The notes: generated by a model not told the origin, from the letters alone. A stretch of DNA of 64,000 bases from Lachnospiraceae bacterium KGMB03038 (GCA_007361935.1 CP041667.1:3270475-3334474); one strand, 5' to 3'. Shown: positions 25,425 through 34,130, numbered from the stretch's first letter. Translations and numbers: made by a program.

Positions 25425-25787
25425 ATGAAACATAAAATATTTCGCAGACTATTTTTGTTGGCATGTGTGGCAATCCTTGCCACAGGAGCTCTGACCGCGT
25501 GTACCAGCGATGATGATTCAGACGGCTCCTCCACCAGTTCGGAGTCGGATTCTGATTCGGACACGTCATCCGATTCCGACTATTCTTCTGATTCTGACAG
25601 TGATACATCGTCCGATACAGGTTCCTCTTCCAGTTCGGATACAGCGTCAGATTCAGAGGATTCTACAGATTCCGATACGGCATCTGACTCCAGTACGTCA
25701 TCAGGATCCAGTTCCTCTTCAGAATCTGACACATCCTCAGAATCTGATACTTCATCTAGTTCGAGTTCTGTTTTGAATTCCAATTAG
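25425..25787 (+). CDS. small lipoprotein with Ser-Asp repeat domain
   Basis: 120 residues. A lipoprotein signal peptide (KHKIFRRLFLLACVAILATGALTAC) ends in the lipobox LTAC at about residue 26. Everything after is low-complexity Ser, Asp, Thr and Glu, in the manner of SD-repeat stalks of surface adhesins, but here there is no adhesin domain and no sortase signal. It would be a strongly acidic, membrane-tethered disordered chain. AAGGAGTG lies upstream of the ATG, and a strong hairpin terminator follows. A reading frame also exists on the opposite strand but it is only a mirror of the repeat. Confidence 0.75.
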   Translation: MKHKIFRRLFLLACVAILATGALTACTSDDDSDGSSTSSESDSDSDTSSDSDYSSDSDSDTSSDTGSSSSSDTASDSEDSTDSDTASDSSTSSGSSSSSESDTSSESDTSSSSSSVLNSN

Positions 25788-25810
25788 AAAAGCGGAACAA
25801 CAGGCCATAT

Positions 25811-25867
25811 GAGAAGAAAAACAGGATGAAATCGCTTTCTCTGTGATTTCATCCTGTTTTTCTTCTC
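25811..25867. terminator. bidirectional terminator between the lipoprotein gene and corA
   Basis: A 23-bp stem: GAGAAGAAAAACAGGATGAA (and three more bases, 25811-25833) pairs with 25845-25867. A and T tracts inside the stem serve both strands. Confidence 0.85.
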
Positions 25868-25925
25868 TCGCAGCGTTACCCTTTCTTCATGTCCTTTCAT
25901 CCTGCCGCAGATAATTAAATCCCGC

Positions 25926-26837
25926 CTATAGTATTTTCTTTTTCTTAAAGATTAAGATACACGCGATCACAATCACAATACTCAGGACTACTACCCCTGG
26001 ATATCCGTCTTCCAATCCCGGCATATCTTTGAAATTCATTCCATACCACCCGGTGATCAGCGTCAATGGGAAGAATATGGTAGAAACTACAGTCAGGAAC
26101 TGCATATTACTGTTCTGCTTAGTGTCAATCTGGGACTGGTGGGCTTCCTTCACTTGCCCCGCGTATTCTAAAAGATGCTCTGTTCTGCTCTTTAACCGGT
26201 CCGCCCGATCCGCCAGCGTCCCAAAATATTTCAGCTGTTTCTTTTGGAATAGGCCGTTCTCATTTTCTTCCAATTCTTTACTCAAATCCATAATCTCGTC
26301 ATAATAACTCCGAAGCGTCAGAAGCTCTCTGCGCAGCGGCATAAGACGGGCCTGAAAATCCTTGATCCTGCCCTGAGCTACATCTTCCTCCATCTCAAAC
26401 AGTCTCTTCTCGTAAGTAACCAGAAGTTCCTGGTCGCGGCTGATAAATTCCGCAATATAATTATAAATAAACCGTTCCCTTGTCTCACCTTGATGCATCT
26501 TCTTCTGCTGGATCCTGCGGATCAGCCGGAGGGAAAAATCTTCATCATCTACGATCACAATATGCCGGTCATTAATAAAAATCGCGATTTTATATCTGCT
26601 GCCCAGCACATCCAAAAGCTTTGGAATACAGAAAGTACCTACCAAACAATCCTGCTGGTTTTCAATCTTGCAGAAGCCGATCTTAGATAGCTGCATTTCA
26701 CCTTCATAGGCAATGTCCAGCTTCTCGAAGACCGCTCCGGCTTGGGCAGAATTAGTCAGAAAAACCGCTGGAAAACGCAATGTTTCCCACTCTTCCATAT
26801 CCACTGGACATAACTGCTCTCCAAACTGAAAGACCAT
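25926..26837 (-). CDS. CorA-family magnesium/divalent metal transporter
   Basis: 303 residues from the ATG at 26837, with GGAGGTGAG immediately upstream; an in-frame ATG at 26858 precedes that ribosome binding site and is rejected. A large cytoplasmic N-terminal domain with a long helix (about 130-230) is followed by two C-terminal membrane segments separated by the YGMNF signature. GMN is the selectivity motif of CorA channels. The C-terminus is positively charged (FKKKKIL). It stands alone, convergent with the lipoprotein gene. Confidence 0.92.
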   Translation of the reverse strand: MVFQFGEQLCPVDMEEWETLRFPAVFLTNSAQAGAVFEKLDIAYEGEMQLSKIGFCKIENQQDCLVGTFCIPKLLDVLGSRYKIAIFINDRHIVIVDDEDFSLRLIRRIQQKKMHQGETRERFIYNYIAEFISRDQELLVTYEKRLFEMEEDVAQGRIKDFQARLMPLRRELLTLRSYYDEIMDLSKELEENENGLFQKKQLKYFGTLADRADRLKSRTEHLLEYAGQVKEAHQSQIDTKQNSNMQFLTVVSTIFFPLTLITGWYGMNFKDMPGLEDGYPGVVVLSIVIVIACILIFKKKKIL

Positions 26838-26877
26838 ATTCTCACCTCCGGGTATCATTATAACATAGGGCTTTCAA

Positions 26878-26945
26878 AAAGGGACAGGGCTTTTTCAATC
26901 GGGGCCGGGGGATTTTTAAAAATCCCCCGGCCCCGATTGAAAATC
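26878..26945 (-). repeat. family A palindromic repeat, copy 5 (arm on left, part-arm on right)
   Basis: AAAAAGGGACAGGGCTTTTT (26877-26896) and CAATC precede a perfect palindrome at 26901-26934; GATTGAAAAT follows as the start of a second arm. Lies in the divergent gap between the CorA and MATE genes, so it is part of their promoter region. Confidence 0.95.
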
Positions 26946-27002
26946 TACGCACAAAGGCCTATACTATTTAAGAATGTTATTTTTACGAAATCTGGTGATA
27001 AT

Positions 27003-28373
27003 ATGACACATTCCACTATTTCCAAAACGCAGAAAAAGGATTTCAGCCAAGGAAGTGTGGCAGCCAATATTCTCCGGCTTGCTCTTCCAATGACGCTGGC
27101 TCAGCTGATCAATGTCCTTTACAATATTGTAGACCGCATTTATATCGGACATCTTCCCAACACCTCCACTCAGGCCTTGACTGGGATAGGGCTTACTCTG
27201 CCTGTCATCACGATCATCACTGCCTTTGCCAATCTTTTTGGTATGGGCGGCGCTCCTTTATTTTCTATCGCCAGAGGCGCCCGGGAAACGGAACGGGCAA
27301 AATGGATCATGGGAAACTCTTTTTCTCTGCTTTTATTATCCGGTGTGGTTATCGCGGGAGTCTGCTTACTATTCAGGAAACCTCTTTTATATCTTTTTGG
27401 CGCCAGCGACATTACTTACCCTTACGCAAATGACTATATTACAATCTACCTGCTCGGAACTTTATTTGTTATGGTCAGCCTAGGTATGAACAATTTTATC
27501 AACGCTCAGGGCTTTGGCGTGACCGGAATGCTGACGGTATCTATCGGCGCCATCCTAAATCTGGTGCTGGATCCGCTTTTCATCTTCGTCTTCCACATGG
27601 GCGTCCAAGGAGCCGCTATTGCTACTGTCCTTTCTCAATGCATTTCTGCCATTTGGGTGCTTCACTTTCTAACGGGAAATAAGGTGTTAATAAAGTTGTC
27701 AAAGAAATATTTTCGTTTACAAAAGGGCCTGATTAAAGAGATAACCTCCCTTGGCCTTTCTGGTTTTGTTATGTCTATCACCAACGGGTCTGTCCAGATC
27801 ATTTGTAATGCGACTCTTCAGAAATATGGCGGCGACCTGTATGTCGGAATCATGACGGTACTTAACTCTGTACGGGAAATCATTAATATGCCGGTCACTG
27901 GGCTAACCAGCGGAGCTCAGCCTATCATGAGTTTTAACTATGGAGCCGGGAAATATAAAAGAGTAAAAACCGCTATCTCATTTACCACCATCGCCTGTAT
28001 CCTTTTTACACTGGTAATGTGGGCTCTTTTATTTTTCTTCCCTCGCTTCTTCATCCATCTTTTTAACAGCGAACCCGCACTTTTAAGAGAAGGCGTGCCT
28101 GCTATGCATTTGTATTTCTTCGGCATTTTCATGATGGCTCTGCAGTTCGCCGGCCAGTCCACCTTCGTAGCCCTTGGCTACTCCCGACAGGCCGTATTCT
28201 TTTCCCTCCTTCGCAAAGCTGTGATCGTCATCCCCCTGACCATCTGGCTTCCTACAATAGCAGGTCTTGGAACAAACGGAGTATTTCTGGCCGAGCCAAT
28301 TTCAAATTTTATCGGTGGAAGCGCCTGCTTTATTACCATGATGTTTACCGTCTGGAAGAAACTTAAAGATTAA
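27003..28373 (+). CDS. MATE-family efflux transporter
   Basis: 456 residues starting at the ATG at 27003; an alternative TTG at 26937 lies inside the palindromic repeat and is unlikely. Twelve predicted membrane segments. Family signatures include LALPMTLAQLINVLYNIVDRIYIG near the N-terminus and GLTSGAQPIMSFNYGAGKYKRVK in the second half, as in the DinF/MepA group. Exports drugs or cationic compounds with Na+ or H+. The ribosome binding site is weak (GGTGATA). A family A repeat lies about 70 bp upstream. Confidence 0.92.
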   Translation: MTHSTISKTQKKDFSQGSVAANILRLALPMTLAQLINVLYNIVDRIYIGHLPNTSTQALTGIGLTLPVITIITAFANLFGMGGAPLFSIARGARETERAKWIMGNSFSLLLLSGVVIAGVCLLFRKPLLYLFGASDITYPYANDYITIYLLGTLFVMVSLGMNNFINAQGFGVTGMLTVSIGAILNLVLDPLFIFVFHMGVQGAAIATVLSQCISAIWVLHFLTGNKVLIKLSKKYFRLQKGLIKEITSLGLSGFVMSITNGSVQIICNATLQKYGGDLYVGIMTVLNSVREIINMPVTGLTSGAQPIMSFNYGAGKYKRVKTAISFTTIACILFTLVMWALLFFFPRFFIHLFNSEPALLREGVPAMHLYFFGIFMMALQFAGQSTFVALGYSRQAVFFSLLRKAVIVIPLTIWLPTIAGLGTNGVFLAEPISNFIGGSACFITMMFTVWKKLKD

Positions 28374-28406
28374 TTTTGTAAATGATTTAATTTCTTTTTG
28401 TCATTT

Positions 28407-28463
28407 GGGTACAGGGCAAAAGTTAATTGGGGACGTAGCCTTTTTTAATTTTACTACGTCCCC
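28407..28463 (-). repeat. family B palindromic repeat, copy 3 (arm on left)
   Basis: Arm GGGTACAGGGCAAAAGTTAA precedes the hairpin GGGGACGTAGCC (28429-28440) ... CTACGTCCCC (28454-28463). It lies between the MATE gene and spmA, immediately upstream of the spmA ribosome binding site. Confidence 0.88.
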
Positions 28464-28498
28464 AATCATATACTTTACAAAAACCTCAGGAGTTTCTT

Positions 28499-29116
28499 AT
28501 GTTGAATTTTCTCTGGGCCGGCATGATTCTGATCGGTATTCTTTTCGCCGCTTTCACCGGCCGTATCCCGGACATTACCAACGCTGCCATTGACTCTTCT
28601 AAGGAAGCCATCACTCTTTGTATTACTATGATGGGGGTTATGTCTTTATGGGTCGGGTTGATGGAAATCGCCAGAAGCGCGGGCGTAATCCAAAGCGCGT
28701 CCCGGCGGCTGCACCCTCTTCTGCGCTTTTTATTTCCCAGTCTTCCTCCGGGTCATTCTTCTGAGCCTTATATTCTTACCAATATGATCGCAAATTTTCT
28801 TGGGCTTGGCTGGGCCGCGACTCCGGCCGGATTGAAGGCGATGGAGGAATTATCGAAGCTGGAAGACGACCGGCGGCTTATGCGCCTCCCTGGTCCTGTA
28901 AGGAAAAAGGGAACTGCCAGCAATGAGATGTGCACCTTCCTGATCATTAATATTTCTTCCCTGCAGTTGATTCCGGTCAATGTGATAGCCTATCGGAGCC
29001 AATACGGAAGTGTGGATCCGGCCTCTATTGTAGGCGCCGGAATTCTGGCTACTACAGTGAGCACAGGCGTTGCTGTCATCTTCTGCCGGCTGATGGACCG
29101 GAAACGAAAGCGCTGA
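28499..29116 (+). CDS. spmA: spore maturation protein A
   Basis: 205 residues, a multi-pass membrane protein. The motifs MGVMSLWVGLMEIARSAG, NMIANFLGLGWAATPAGLKAMEELSKL and SNEMCTFLIINISSLQLIPVNVIAYR are typical of SpmA and carry the nucleoside-recognition domain. AGGAG lies 8 nt before the start. It acts with SpmB in spore dehydration, but spmB lies at 22902-23423 on the other strand. The gene ends 11 bp from the convergent histidine kinase gene. Confidence 0.93.
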   Translation: MLNFLWAGMILIGILFAAFTGRIPDITNAAIDSSKEAITLCITMMGVMSLWVGLMEIARSAGVIQSASRRLHPLLRFLFPSLPPGHSSEPYILTNMIANFLGLGWAATPAGLKAMEELSKLEDDRRLMRLPGPVRKKGTASNEMCTFLIINISSLQLIPVNVIAYRSQYGSVDPASIVGAGILATTVSTGVAVIFCRLMDRKRKR

Positions 29117-29127
29117 CTTTCGCGGGA

Positions 29128-30036
29128 TCACCCTTTTCCGCCGGATTGCTTTTCTGGAAATGCTACTGCCACTGACAGCCAGCCCGCTTCATAATCCGCC
29201 CGAATCTGGCCGCCCATCCGCTCCACCAGTATTTTGGCGATAGAAAGTCCCAGACCGGTGGAGTTTCTCCCTGTCTCTACAGTATAGAACCGGTCAAAAA
29301 GCCGTGCGGCAGTTACCGCATTCAATCCGGCGGATGGATTGGAAAATGTGATCCGTCCGCCTGGTTCCATTTCAACACGAAACACCCCTTCCCCGTATTT
29401 TATCCCATTGCTGATGATGTTTCCAAATACGCGGCGCAAGGCATCCCGGTCTGCGGTCCGTTCTACCTTTTCTTTTGGGAGCTGGATCCTTGGCGTGATT
29501 CCCTCCTCTTGAAAAAGTACATATGCCGCGGCCAAGCTCTCCTCCAGCACTGCCCCTATATCCACTTTTTCTTCCGCCAGTTCTTCTGTTGAGAGAATAA
29601 TAGAATAGCGAAACATTTCTTCCGTCAGCTTTTTCATCGCTTCTGCCCGGTTATTGATCAGTTCCAGGTATCGTCTGCCTGTCCGCGCAAGTTCTTCTTC
29701 TCTTAGCAGACGGACATATCCCAAGATTCCTGTCAAAGGAGTGCGCAGATCATGAGAAATATTTGTAACTGCTTCTTTTAATTCCTGGTCGCCCTGCTGA
29801 AATCTGCGGCGCTTTTGATGAAATATGGCAAGTTGACGATTCAGATCCGCCGCAAGGCGGCACATCCTGGAATCACGGCTTGAAATGGCAATCCTCCCAT
29901 TGGTATCCTCCTGACAGCAATGGGCAAATTGTTCCCGGATTTCTTCCGCCGCCTTACGTATTCCGCAGATTTTTATTCCCAAGACCGCTGATAATACCAA
30001 CAGCACAAGGCACAAAACACTAAGCCATATTTCCAT
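29128..30036 (-). CDS. sensor histidine kinase, single membrane segment
   Basis: 302 residues. One N-terminal membrane helix (LSVLCLVLLVLSAVLGI) without an extracellular loop, then a short linker. The HisKA H-box is NISHDLRTPLTGILGY near residue 95. The ATPase domain has an N-box FGNIISNGIKYGE and a G-box GLGLSIAKILVERMGG. Such kinases lacking a sensor domain usually detect antibiotics through an ABC transporter partner. It is the last gene of a four-gene module (response regulator, ATPase, permease, kinase). Confidence 0.9.
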   Translation of the reverse strand: MEIWLSVLCLVLLVLSAVLGIKICGIRKAAEEIREQFAHCCQEDTNGRIAISSRDSRMCRLAADLNRQLAIFHQKRRRFQQGDQELKEAVTNISHDLRTPLTGILGYVRLLREEELARTGRRYLELINNRAEAMKKLTEEMFRYSIILSTEELAEEKVDIGAVLEESLAAAYVLFQEEGITPRIQLPKEKVERTADRDALRRVFGNIISNGIKYGEGVFRVEMEPGGRITFSNPSAGLNAVTAARLFDRFYTVETGRNSTGLGLSIAKILVERMGGQIRADYEAGWLSVAVAFPEKQSGGKG

Positions 30037-30087
30037 TGTCCCGCTCCTTCTTTGGCTTTCTCATTTTTAATCGTTTTCTTCTCTCTT

Positions 30088-30921
30088 CTATTTTAAATCT
30101 TTCTTTTCAAACAGCCAGATTCCGACTCCAGTGGCCGCGGCAATTATTCCCAAAGAATACAGCGCCATCGCCGCCGGATGGACTGCCATCTGTCCCGCAA
30201 GCTGGAATCCCTGCCCTGTAGGAAGGAAGTCCGCAAGAAACTGCAGCAGTTTCCGTTCCCCTTCTGTGGGATAGACGGGATTTGGCACAGTTTCTATCAA
30301 GAATTCTCCATTGATGCTGATTGCCTGTTCCACCATCTCCGGCTGGCTCAAAAGGTTCAAAAGCCCACTGGCCAGCATCAAAAAACCAAAGATCAGTCCC
30401 ATACTGATTACCGCGGCCGCCGCTTTATTGGCGCAAAGCATGGATAACAGATTGAAAAGCGCCGCGTATACAAGGATGAGCAGAACTGCATCCGCCATCT
30501 GCCAAATCAAGGCCGAAGGCTTTGTCTCAAAAAACCCAAACATCGGAATTCCCACTGCGCACACCAGCAAGAGGTAGGCCACATAAAATGCCAGATTCCC
30601 AAAGGCACAAGTCAGAAAATTCGCAAAATAAATCTCTTTCCTCCCATGGCCCGCGATCACCTTATTACGGATCGTTCCGTCACTATAGTCGGCTCCTACA
30701 TACATCGTGACAAACGCGGCGGCCGCGATCCCAATCATGGCGATCAGATTCAGAAAGAAATCATCAATCTGTACATCCAATCCGTAATTGACCATTTCAT
30801 TATGCTCTGAGAGAAGCATAAAGCCGCCAAACGCCAGACAGACCGCCAAGCAGACCCAGAAAGTCCCGCTCTTCTTAAGGCGCATAAGATTAGCTCCCAA
30901 CAGCTTACGCATGGCTTTCAC
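30088..30921 (-). CDS. ABC-2 type permease of a BcrAB/lantibiotic-immunity-like transporter
   Basis: 277 residues with about six membrane segments and the layout of BcrB/LanE-type permeases: an N-terminal LKKSGTFWVCLAVCLAFGGFMLL, a large first loop, and YSDGTIRNKVIAGHGRKEIYFANF, a typical ABC-2 loop. Its start overlaps the ATPase gene by 17 bp. Expected to form a complex with that ATPase to remove peptide antibiotics or to export a peptide. Confidence 0.85.
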   Translation of the reverse strand: MKAMRKLLGANLMRLKKSGTFWVCLAVCLAFGGFMLLSEHNEMVNYGLDVQIDDFFLNLIAMIGIAAAAFVTMYVGADYSDGTIRNKVIAGHGRKEIYFANFLTCAFGNLAFYVAYLLLVCAVGIPMFGFFETKPSALIWQMADAVLLILVYAALFNLLSMLCANKAAAAVISMGLIFGFLMLASGLLNLLSQPEMVEQAISINGEFLIETVPNPVYPTEGERKLLQFLADFLPTGQGFQLAGQMAVHPAAMALYSLGIIAAATGVGIWLFEKKDLK

Positions 30922-31819
30922 CTCCTACCAGATTAATGAAATACCCCTCCAGGCTTTCGTCTTTCTCGCGCAAAGTCTTGATCTTACATCCCTCTGCCGC
31001 CAGAGCAAGCGTAAGCTCTGTCACTTCAATCTGCCCGTAAATGTCGGCTTCTGTTTCCGATAAAATCGTATATGGTATTTTACGCTTGTCCATTACCCGT
31101 GTCAGCGCCTGGACATCCGATACCTCCACATGGATACATTTCTGACAGTTTTGCTCCAGTTCCCTTGCGCTGATCTCCTTGACCATCTGTCCATGGTCGA
31201 TAAACCCATAATGAGTGGCAAGCCTGGACAATTCTCCCAGAATATGGCTGGAGATCAAAACAGTGATCTGATACTCACGGTTTAATTTTAGAATCAGCTC
31301 CCGCATTTCCACGATGCCTTGAGGATCCAGTCCATTTGTCGGTTCATCTAAAAGCAGGAAGTCCGGGTTCCCTGCCAGCGCTACAGCAATTCCGAGCCTC
31401 TGGCGCATTCCCAGCGAGAAATCTTTGGCCTTCTTTTTCCCGGTATCCGGCAGGCCTACTAAATTGAGCAGTTCCCCAATTCCATCTTCGGAAGGAAGCC
31501 CGATGATGCGGTATTGCTGCCTAAGATTCTCTTCTGCCGTCATGTGCTGATAGACGGACGGCGTCTCTACCACCGCGCCGATCCTGCGTCTGGCTTTGAG
31601 GATCTCCTTCTCTTGATTCCCGGTTCCGTAAAGGGTATAGGTTCCTCCAGTAGGTTTTTGCAGGCCGCAGATCAAACGGATCAGAGTCGTCTTCCCCGCT
31701 CCATTTTTCCCTACAAATCCGTAGATCGCGCCTTTTGGCACATGCAGTGTCACATCGTCTAGGGCTTTAAAATGCCTGTATTTTTTCTGCAGATGACTGG
31801 TTGTTAAGACATATTCCAT
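30905..31819 (-). CDS. ABC transporter ATP-binding protein (BcrA/LanF-like)
   Basis: 304 residues. Walker A GKNGAGKTT near residue 38, Q-loop, signature FSLGMRQRLGIA, Walker B FLLLDEPTNGLDP and the H-loop SSH. The C-terminal 90 residues form the accessory domain usual in BcrA-type proteins. Partner of the overlapping permease. It is preceded by a 130-bp gap holding four direct repeats that look like a response-regulator operator. Confidence 0.92.
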   Translation of the reverse strand: MEYVLTTSHLQKKYRHFKALDDVTLHVPKGAIYGFVGKNGAGKTTLIRLICGLQKPTGGTYTLYGTGNQEKEILKARRRIGAVVETPSVYQHMTAEENLRQQYRIIGLPSEDGIGELLNLVGLPDTGKKKAKDFSLGMRQRLGIAVALAGNPDFLLLDEPTNGLDPQGIVEMRELILKLNREYQITVLISSHILGELSRLATHYGFIDHGQMVKEISARELEQNCQKCIHVEVSDVQALTRVMDKRKIPYTILSETEADIYGQIEVTELTLALAAEGCKIKTLREKDESLEGYFINLVGGESHA

Positions 31820-31896
31820 ATTCTTGCCTCCTGTTTCCTCTTTCTGTCCGGGCTGTCCTTAAGATTCCCCGGCAGCATCCAGGATAGCGGTCTCCG

Positions 31897-31937
31897 GTTA
31901 AGAAACCAGTAAAGGAATTCGTAAAGAAACCGTAAAG
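31897..31937 (-). promoter_or_regulatory. direct-repeat operator candidate for the adjacent response regulator
   Basis: On the minus strand, CTTTAC occurs at 31932-31937, 31921-31926 and 31909-31914, and CTTAAC at 31897-31902. The spacing is 11, 12 and 12 bp, so the units lie on one face of the helix, as expected for PhoB/OmpR-type regulators. It lies between the response regulator gene and the ABC ATPase gene, suggesting the transporter has its own activated promoter. Confidence 0.65.
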
Positions 31938-31949
31938 ATTTCGCCTTTC

Positions 31950-32639
31950 TCATCCTTGTCTCAGCTTGAAACCAATCCCCCAGACTGCTTCAATATAGTC
32001 TTTTCCCGATAATTCCTTAAGTTTCCTGCGCAGATTGCTGATATGGACTTTCAAAGACTCTTCTGTACAGTCCGGCGTATCTTGCCCGATCCTGTCCAAA
32101 AGTATGGCTTTTGTGATCACCTGAGATGGATTCTGAAGCAATGTTTTTAGGATGGCGGACTCAGTCCTGGTCAAGTGTACCTCACGGCCATCCACCTTAA
32201 CAAGCTGGCTCTCCAAATCCATAGAAATACGCTCAAATTCCAATATCGAAAGCCGCGTTTTCTCTTCTTTCTCCGTTTTTCTGAGCTGGACCTGTATCCT
32301 CGCCAGAAGCTCATCCACATCGAAAGGTTTCGTTATATAGTCGGCCGCTCCGTTTAATAGGAGCTCTACCTTATTACGCACCTCGCCTTTAGCGCTCATT
32401 ATGATCACCGGAAGATCGGCGATTTCTGGAAGTACTTTCTCCCCGGAAAGTCCCGGCAGCATAAGGTCCAGCAATACCAAATCCGGCTTTTCTTTCTGGA
32501 ACAATAAGAGAGCCTCCGTTCCAGAATAAGCGCGTATTACCCTATATTCCTTTTTTTCTAAAATTTCTTCCACCATATCCCCAATATATACATCATCATC
32601 CACGACCGCGATCGTATTTCTGCTTTGTTCCCTATTCAT
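31950..32639 (-). CDS. OmpR-family response regulator of the ABC-transporter module
   Basis: 229 residues from the ATG at 32639 (GGAGG 9-10 nt upstream; an in-frame ATG at 32654 is an alternative). The receiver has the acid pair in AVVDDDVY, phospho-acceptor Asp in LVLLDLMLPGLSG and Lys in ITKPFDVDEL. The C-terminal winged helix has LTRTESAILKTLLQNPSQVITKAILL and KVHISNLRRKLKE. Works with the kinase at 29128. Its gene is first in the module, and it probably binds the repeats at 31897-31937. Confidence 0.92.
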   Translation of the reverse strand: MNREQSRNTIAVVDDDVYIGDMVEEILEKKEYRVIRAYSGTEALLLFQKEKPDLVLLDLMLPGLSGEKVLPEIADLPVIIMSAKGEVRNKVELLLNGAADYITKPFDVDELLARIQVQLRKTEKEEKTRLSILEFERISMDLESQLVKVDGREVHLTRTESAILKTLLQNPSQVITKAILLDRIGQDTPDCTEESLKVHISNLRRKLKELSGKDYIEAVWGIGFKLRQG

Positions 32640-32753
32640 CCTAATTTCCTCCATTCCTTCTCATTGTACTATTTCTCTTTGTCATTTTCAAATTCTTAAC
32701 TTTTCCTTATTTATGCAGTTTTTGCGAATTTTCATGCATTTTAGCCCATTTTA

Positions 32754-32782
32754 TTGACATTTTTGACAAATAGTGATATGCT
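32754..32782 (+). promoter_or_regulatory. promoter of the DUF819 permease gene
   Basis: TTGACA (32754-32759), 17-nt spacer, TATGCT (32777-32782). The 5' untranslated leader would be about 55 nt and ends in GAAAGGAGG. Confidence 0.65.
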
Positions 32783-32843
32783 AAATTTTGTATTAAAGAA
32801 ACAGTTTCTTAACAGAGCTAATTTTTGAAAGGAGGATGAGAGT

Positions 32844-34082
32844 ATGTGGGGACATATTTTCGACCTTAACAATCCGCTTGTAGGAGCGGACAACACCTGG
32901 GTACTTTGGGCTATCTGTGCTGCTGGCGCCGCTGCTGCCATCTATCTGGAACAAAGATACGCATGGGCCGCAAAAGCCAGCGGAGCCATTGTGGCTCTTG
33001 TATTTGCCTTAATTTTATCAAATCTGGGAATTATTCCGACAGCCTCACCTGTTTGGGACATTGTCTGGGATTATGTAGTTCCGCTTTCCCTTCCGCTTCT
33101 GCTGATGCAGTGTAATGTGCGTGACATGGGGAAGGATTCCTTAAGACTTCTTGGAATCTTCTTATTTGGTTCCGTCGGCACAATGGCAGGCGCAATCCTT
33201 GGATTCTTCCTTTTAGGCAACTTTATTCCTGAACTGAACGCGCTGGCTGGCGTATTTACCGGAACTTATGTCGGCGGGTCTGTAAACTTTGCCGCGCTGG
33301 GCGAAGCGTTTGGTGTAACCGGCGAAATGCTGTCAGCCGCTACAGTCGCTGACAACCTGCTGATGGCGCTTTACTTCTTTGTACTGGTCATGATTCCGAC
33401 CATCGGTTTCTTCCGCAAGAATTACAAACATCCGCATCAGGATGCGGTAGAAGCTGGATCTGTCAATAAAGAAGAAGGCGAGACCGCTGCTGCCGCTTAC
33501 TGGGGACGGAAAGAAATATCTCTGAAAGATATCGCGATGGCTGTTGCCGTTTCCTTCGTGATCGTTGCTTTGTCAGGTATCGTTGCGGACTTCCTGGGTG
33601 GAGTGATTCCAACCTCCAATCCTGTCCTGTCTATGCTGAACACGCTGTTTGGCAATATGTATCTGTGGATCGCAACCATCTCTATGATCTGCGCGACAGC
33701 GGCCCCGGGATTCTTTGGTGAAATCAGAGGAACCAATGAATTGGGAACTTTCCTGATCTACCTGTTCTTCTTTGTAATTGGTGTTCCTGCCTCTATCCCG
33801 TTGATCGTACGGAATTCACCACTGCTTCTGGTGTTCGCGGCAATTGTCGTTATCGTAAATATGCTGTTTAGCTTTGTGTTTGGAAAGATTTTCCACTTCG
33901 ATCTGGAAGAGATCATCTGCGCATCCAACGCAAATATCGGCGGACCTACCACATCTGCCGCTATGGCGGTCTCCAAAGGCTGGACGAAACTGGTCGGACC
34001 TTGTCTGATCGTTGGTACGATCGGTTATGTAATCGGAACTTATCTTGGTCTGATCGTAGGAAGCCTTTTGGGCGCGGCGTAA
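32844..34082 (+). CDS. DUF819-family membrane permease
   Basis: 412 residues with about 11-12 hydrophobic segments. Typical DUF819 (YjcL-like) stretches are SLPLLLMQCNVRDMGKDSLRLL, FTGTYVGGSVNFAALGEAF and CASNANIGGPTTSAAMAVSKGW, the last resembling re-entrant loops of sodium-coupled carriers. The substrate is not established for the family. Followed, after a terminator, by an M19 dipeptidase gene in the same orientation, which suggests a role in uptake of a dipeptide or amino-acid derivative. Confidence 0.88.
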   Translation: MWGHIFDLNNPLVGADNTWVLWAICAAGAAAAIYLEQRYAWAAKASGAIVALVFALILSNLGIIPTASPVWDIVWDYVVPLSLPLLLMQCNVRDMGKDSLRLLGIFLFGSVGTMAGAILGFFLLGNFIPELNALAGVFTGTYVGGSVNFAALGEAFGVTGEMLSAATVADNLLMALYFFVLVMIPTIGFFRKNYKHPHQDAVEAGSVNKEEGETAAAAYWGRKEISLKDIAMAVAVSFVIVALSGIVADFLGGVIPTSNPVLSMLNTLFGNMYLWIATISMICATAAPGFFGEIRGTNELGTFLIYLFFFVIGVPASIPLIVRNSPLLLVFAAIVVIVNMLFSFVFGKIFHFDLEEIICASNANIGGPTTSAAMAVSKGWTKLVGPCLIVGTIGYVIGTYLGLIVGSLLGAA

Positions 34083-34093
34083 ATTAGGTTTAC

Positions 34094-34130
34094 ATACAGG
34101 GGCGGAGTTACCGTCCCTGTATTATTTTTT
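34094..34130 (+). terminator. intrinsic terminator after the DUF819 gene
   Basis: A 12-bp stem (ATACAGGGGCGG at 34094-34105 with 34111-34122, one G-U pair), a 5-nt loop, then TATTTTTT. Confidence 0.9.

Noticed and set aside
25580..25783. Long Glu/Asp/Ser frame on the minus strand opposite the SD-repeat lipoprotein
   Set aside because: A by-product of the repetitive TCN-GAN codons; the plus-strand frame has a ribosome binding site and lipoprotein signal.
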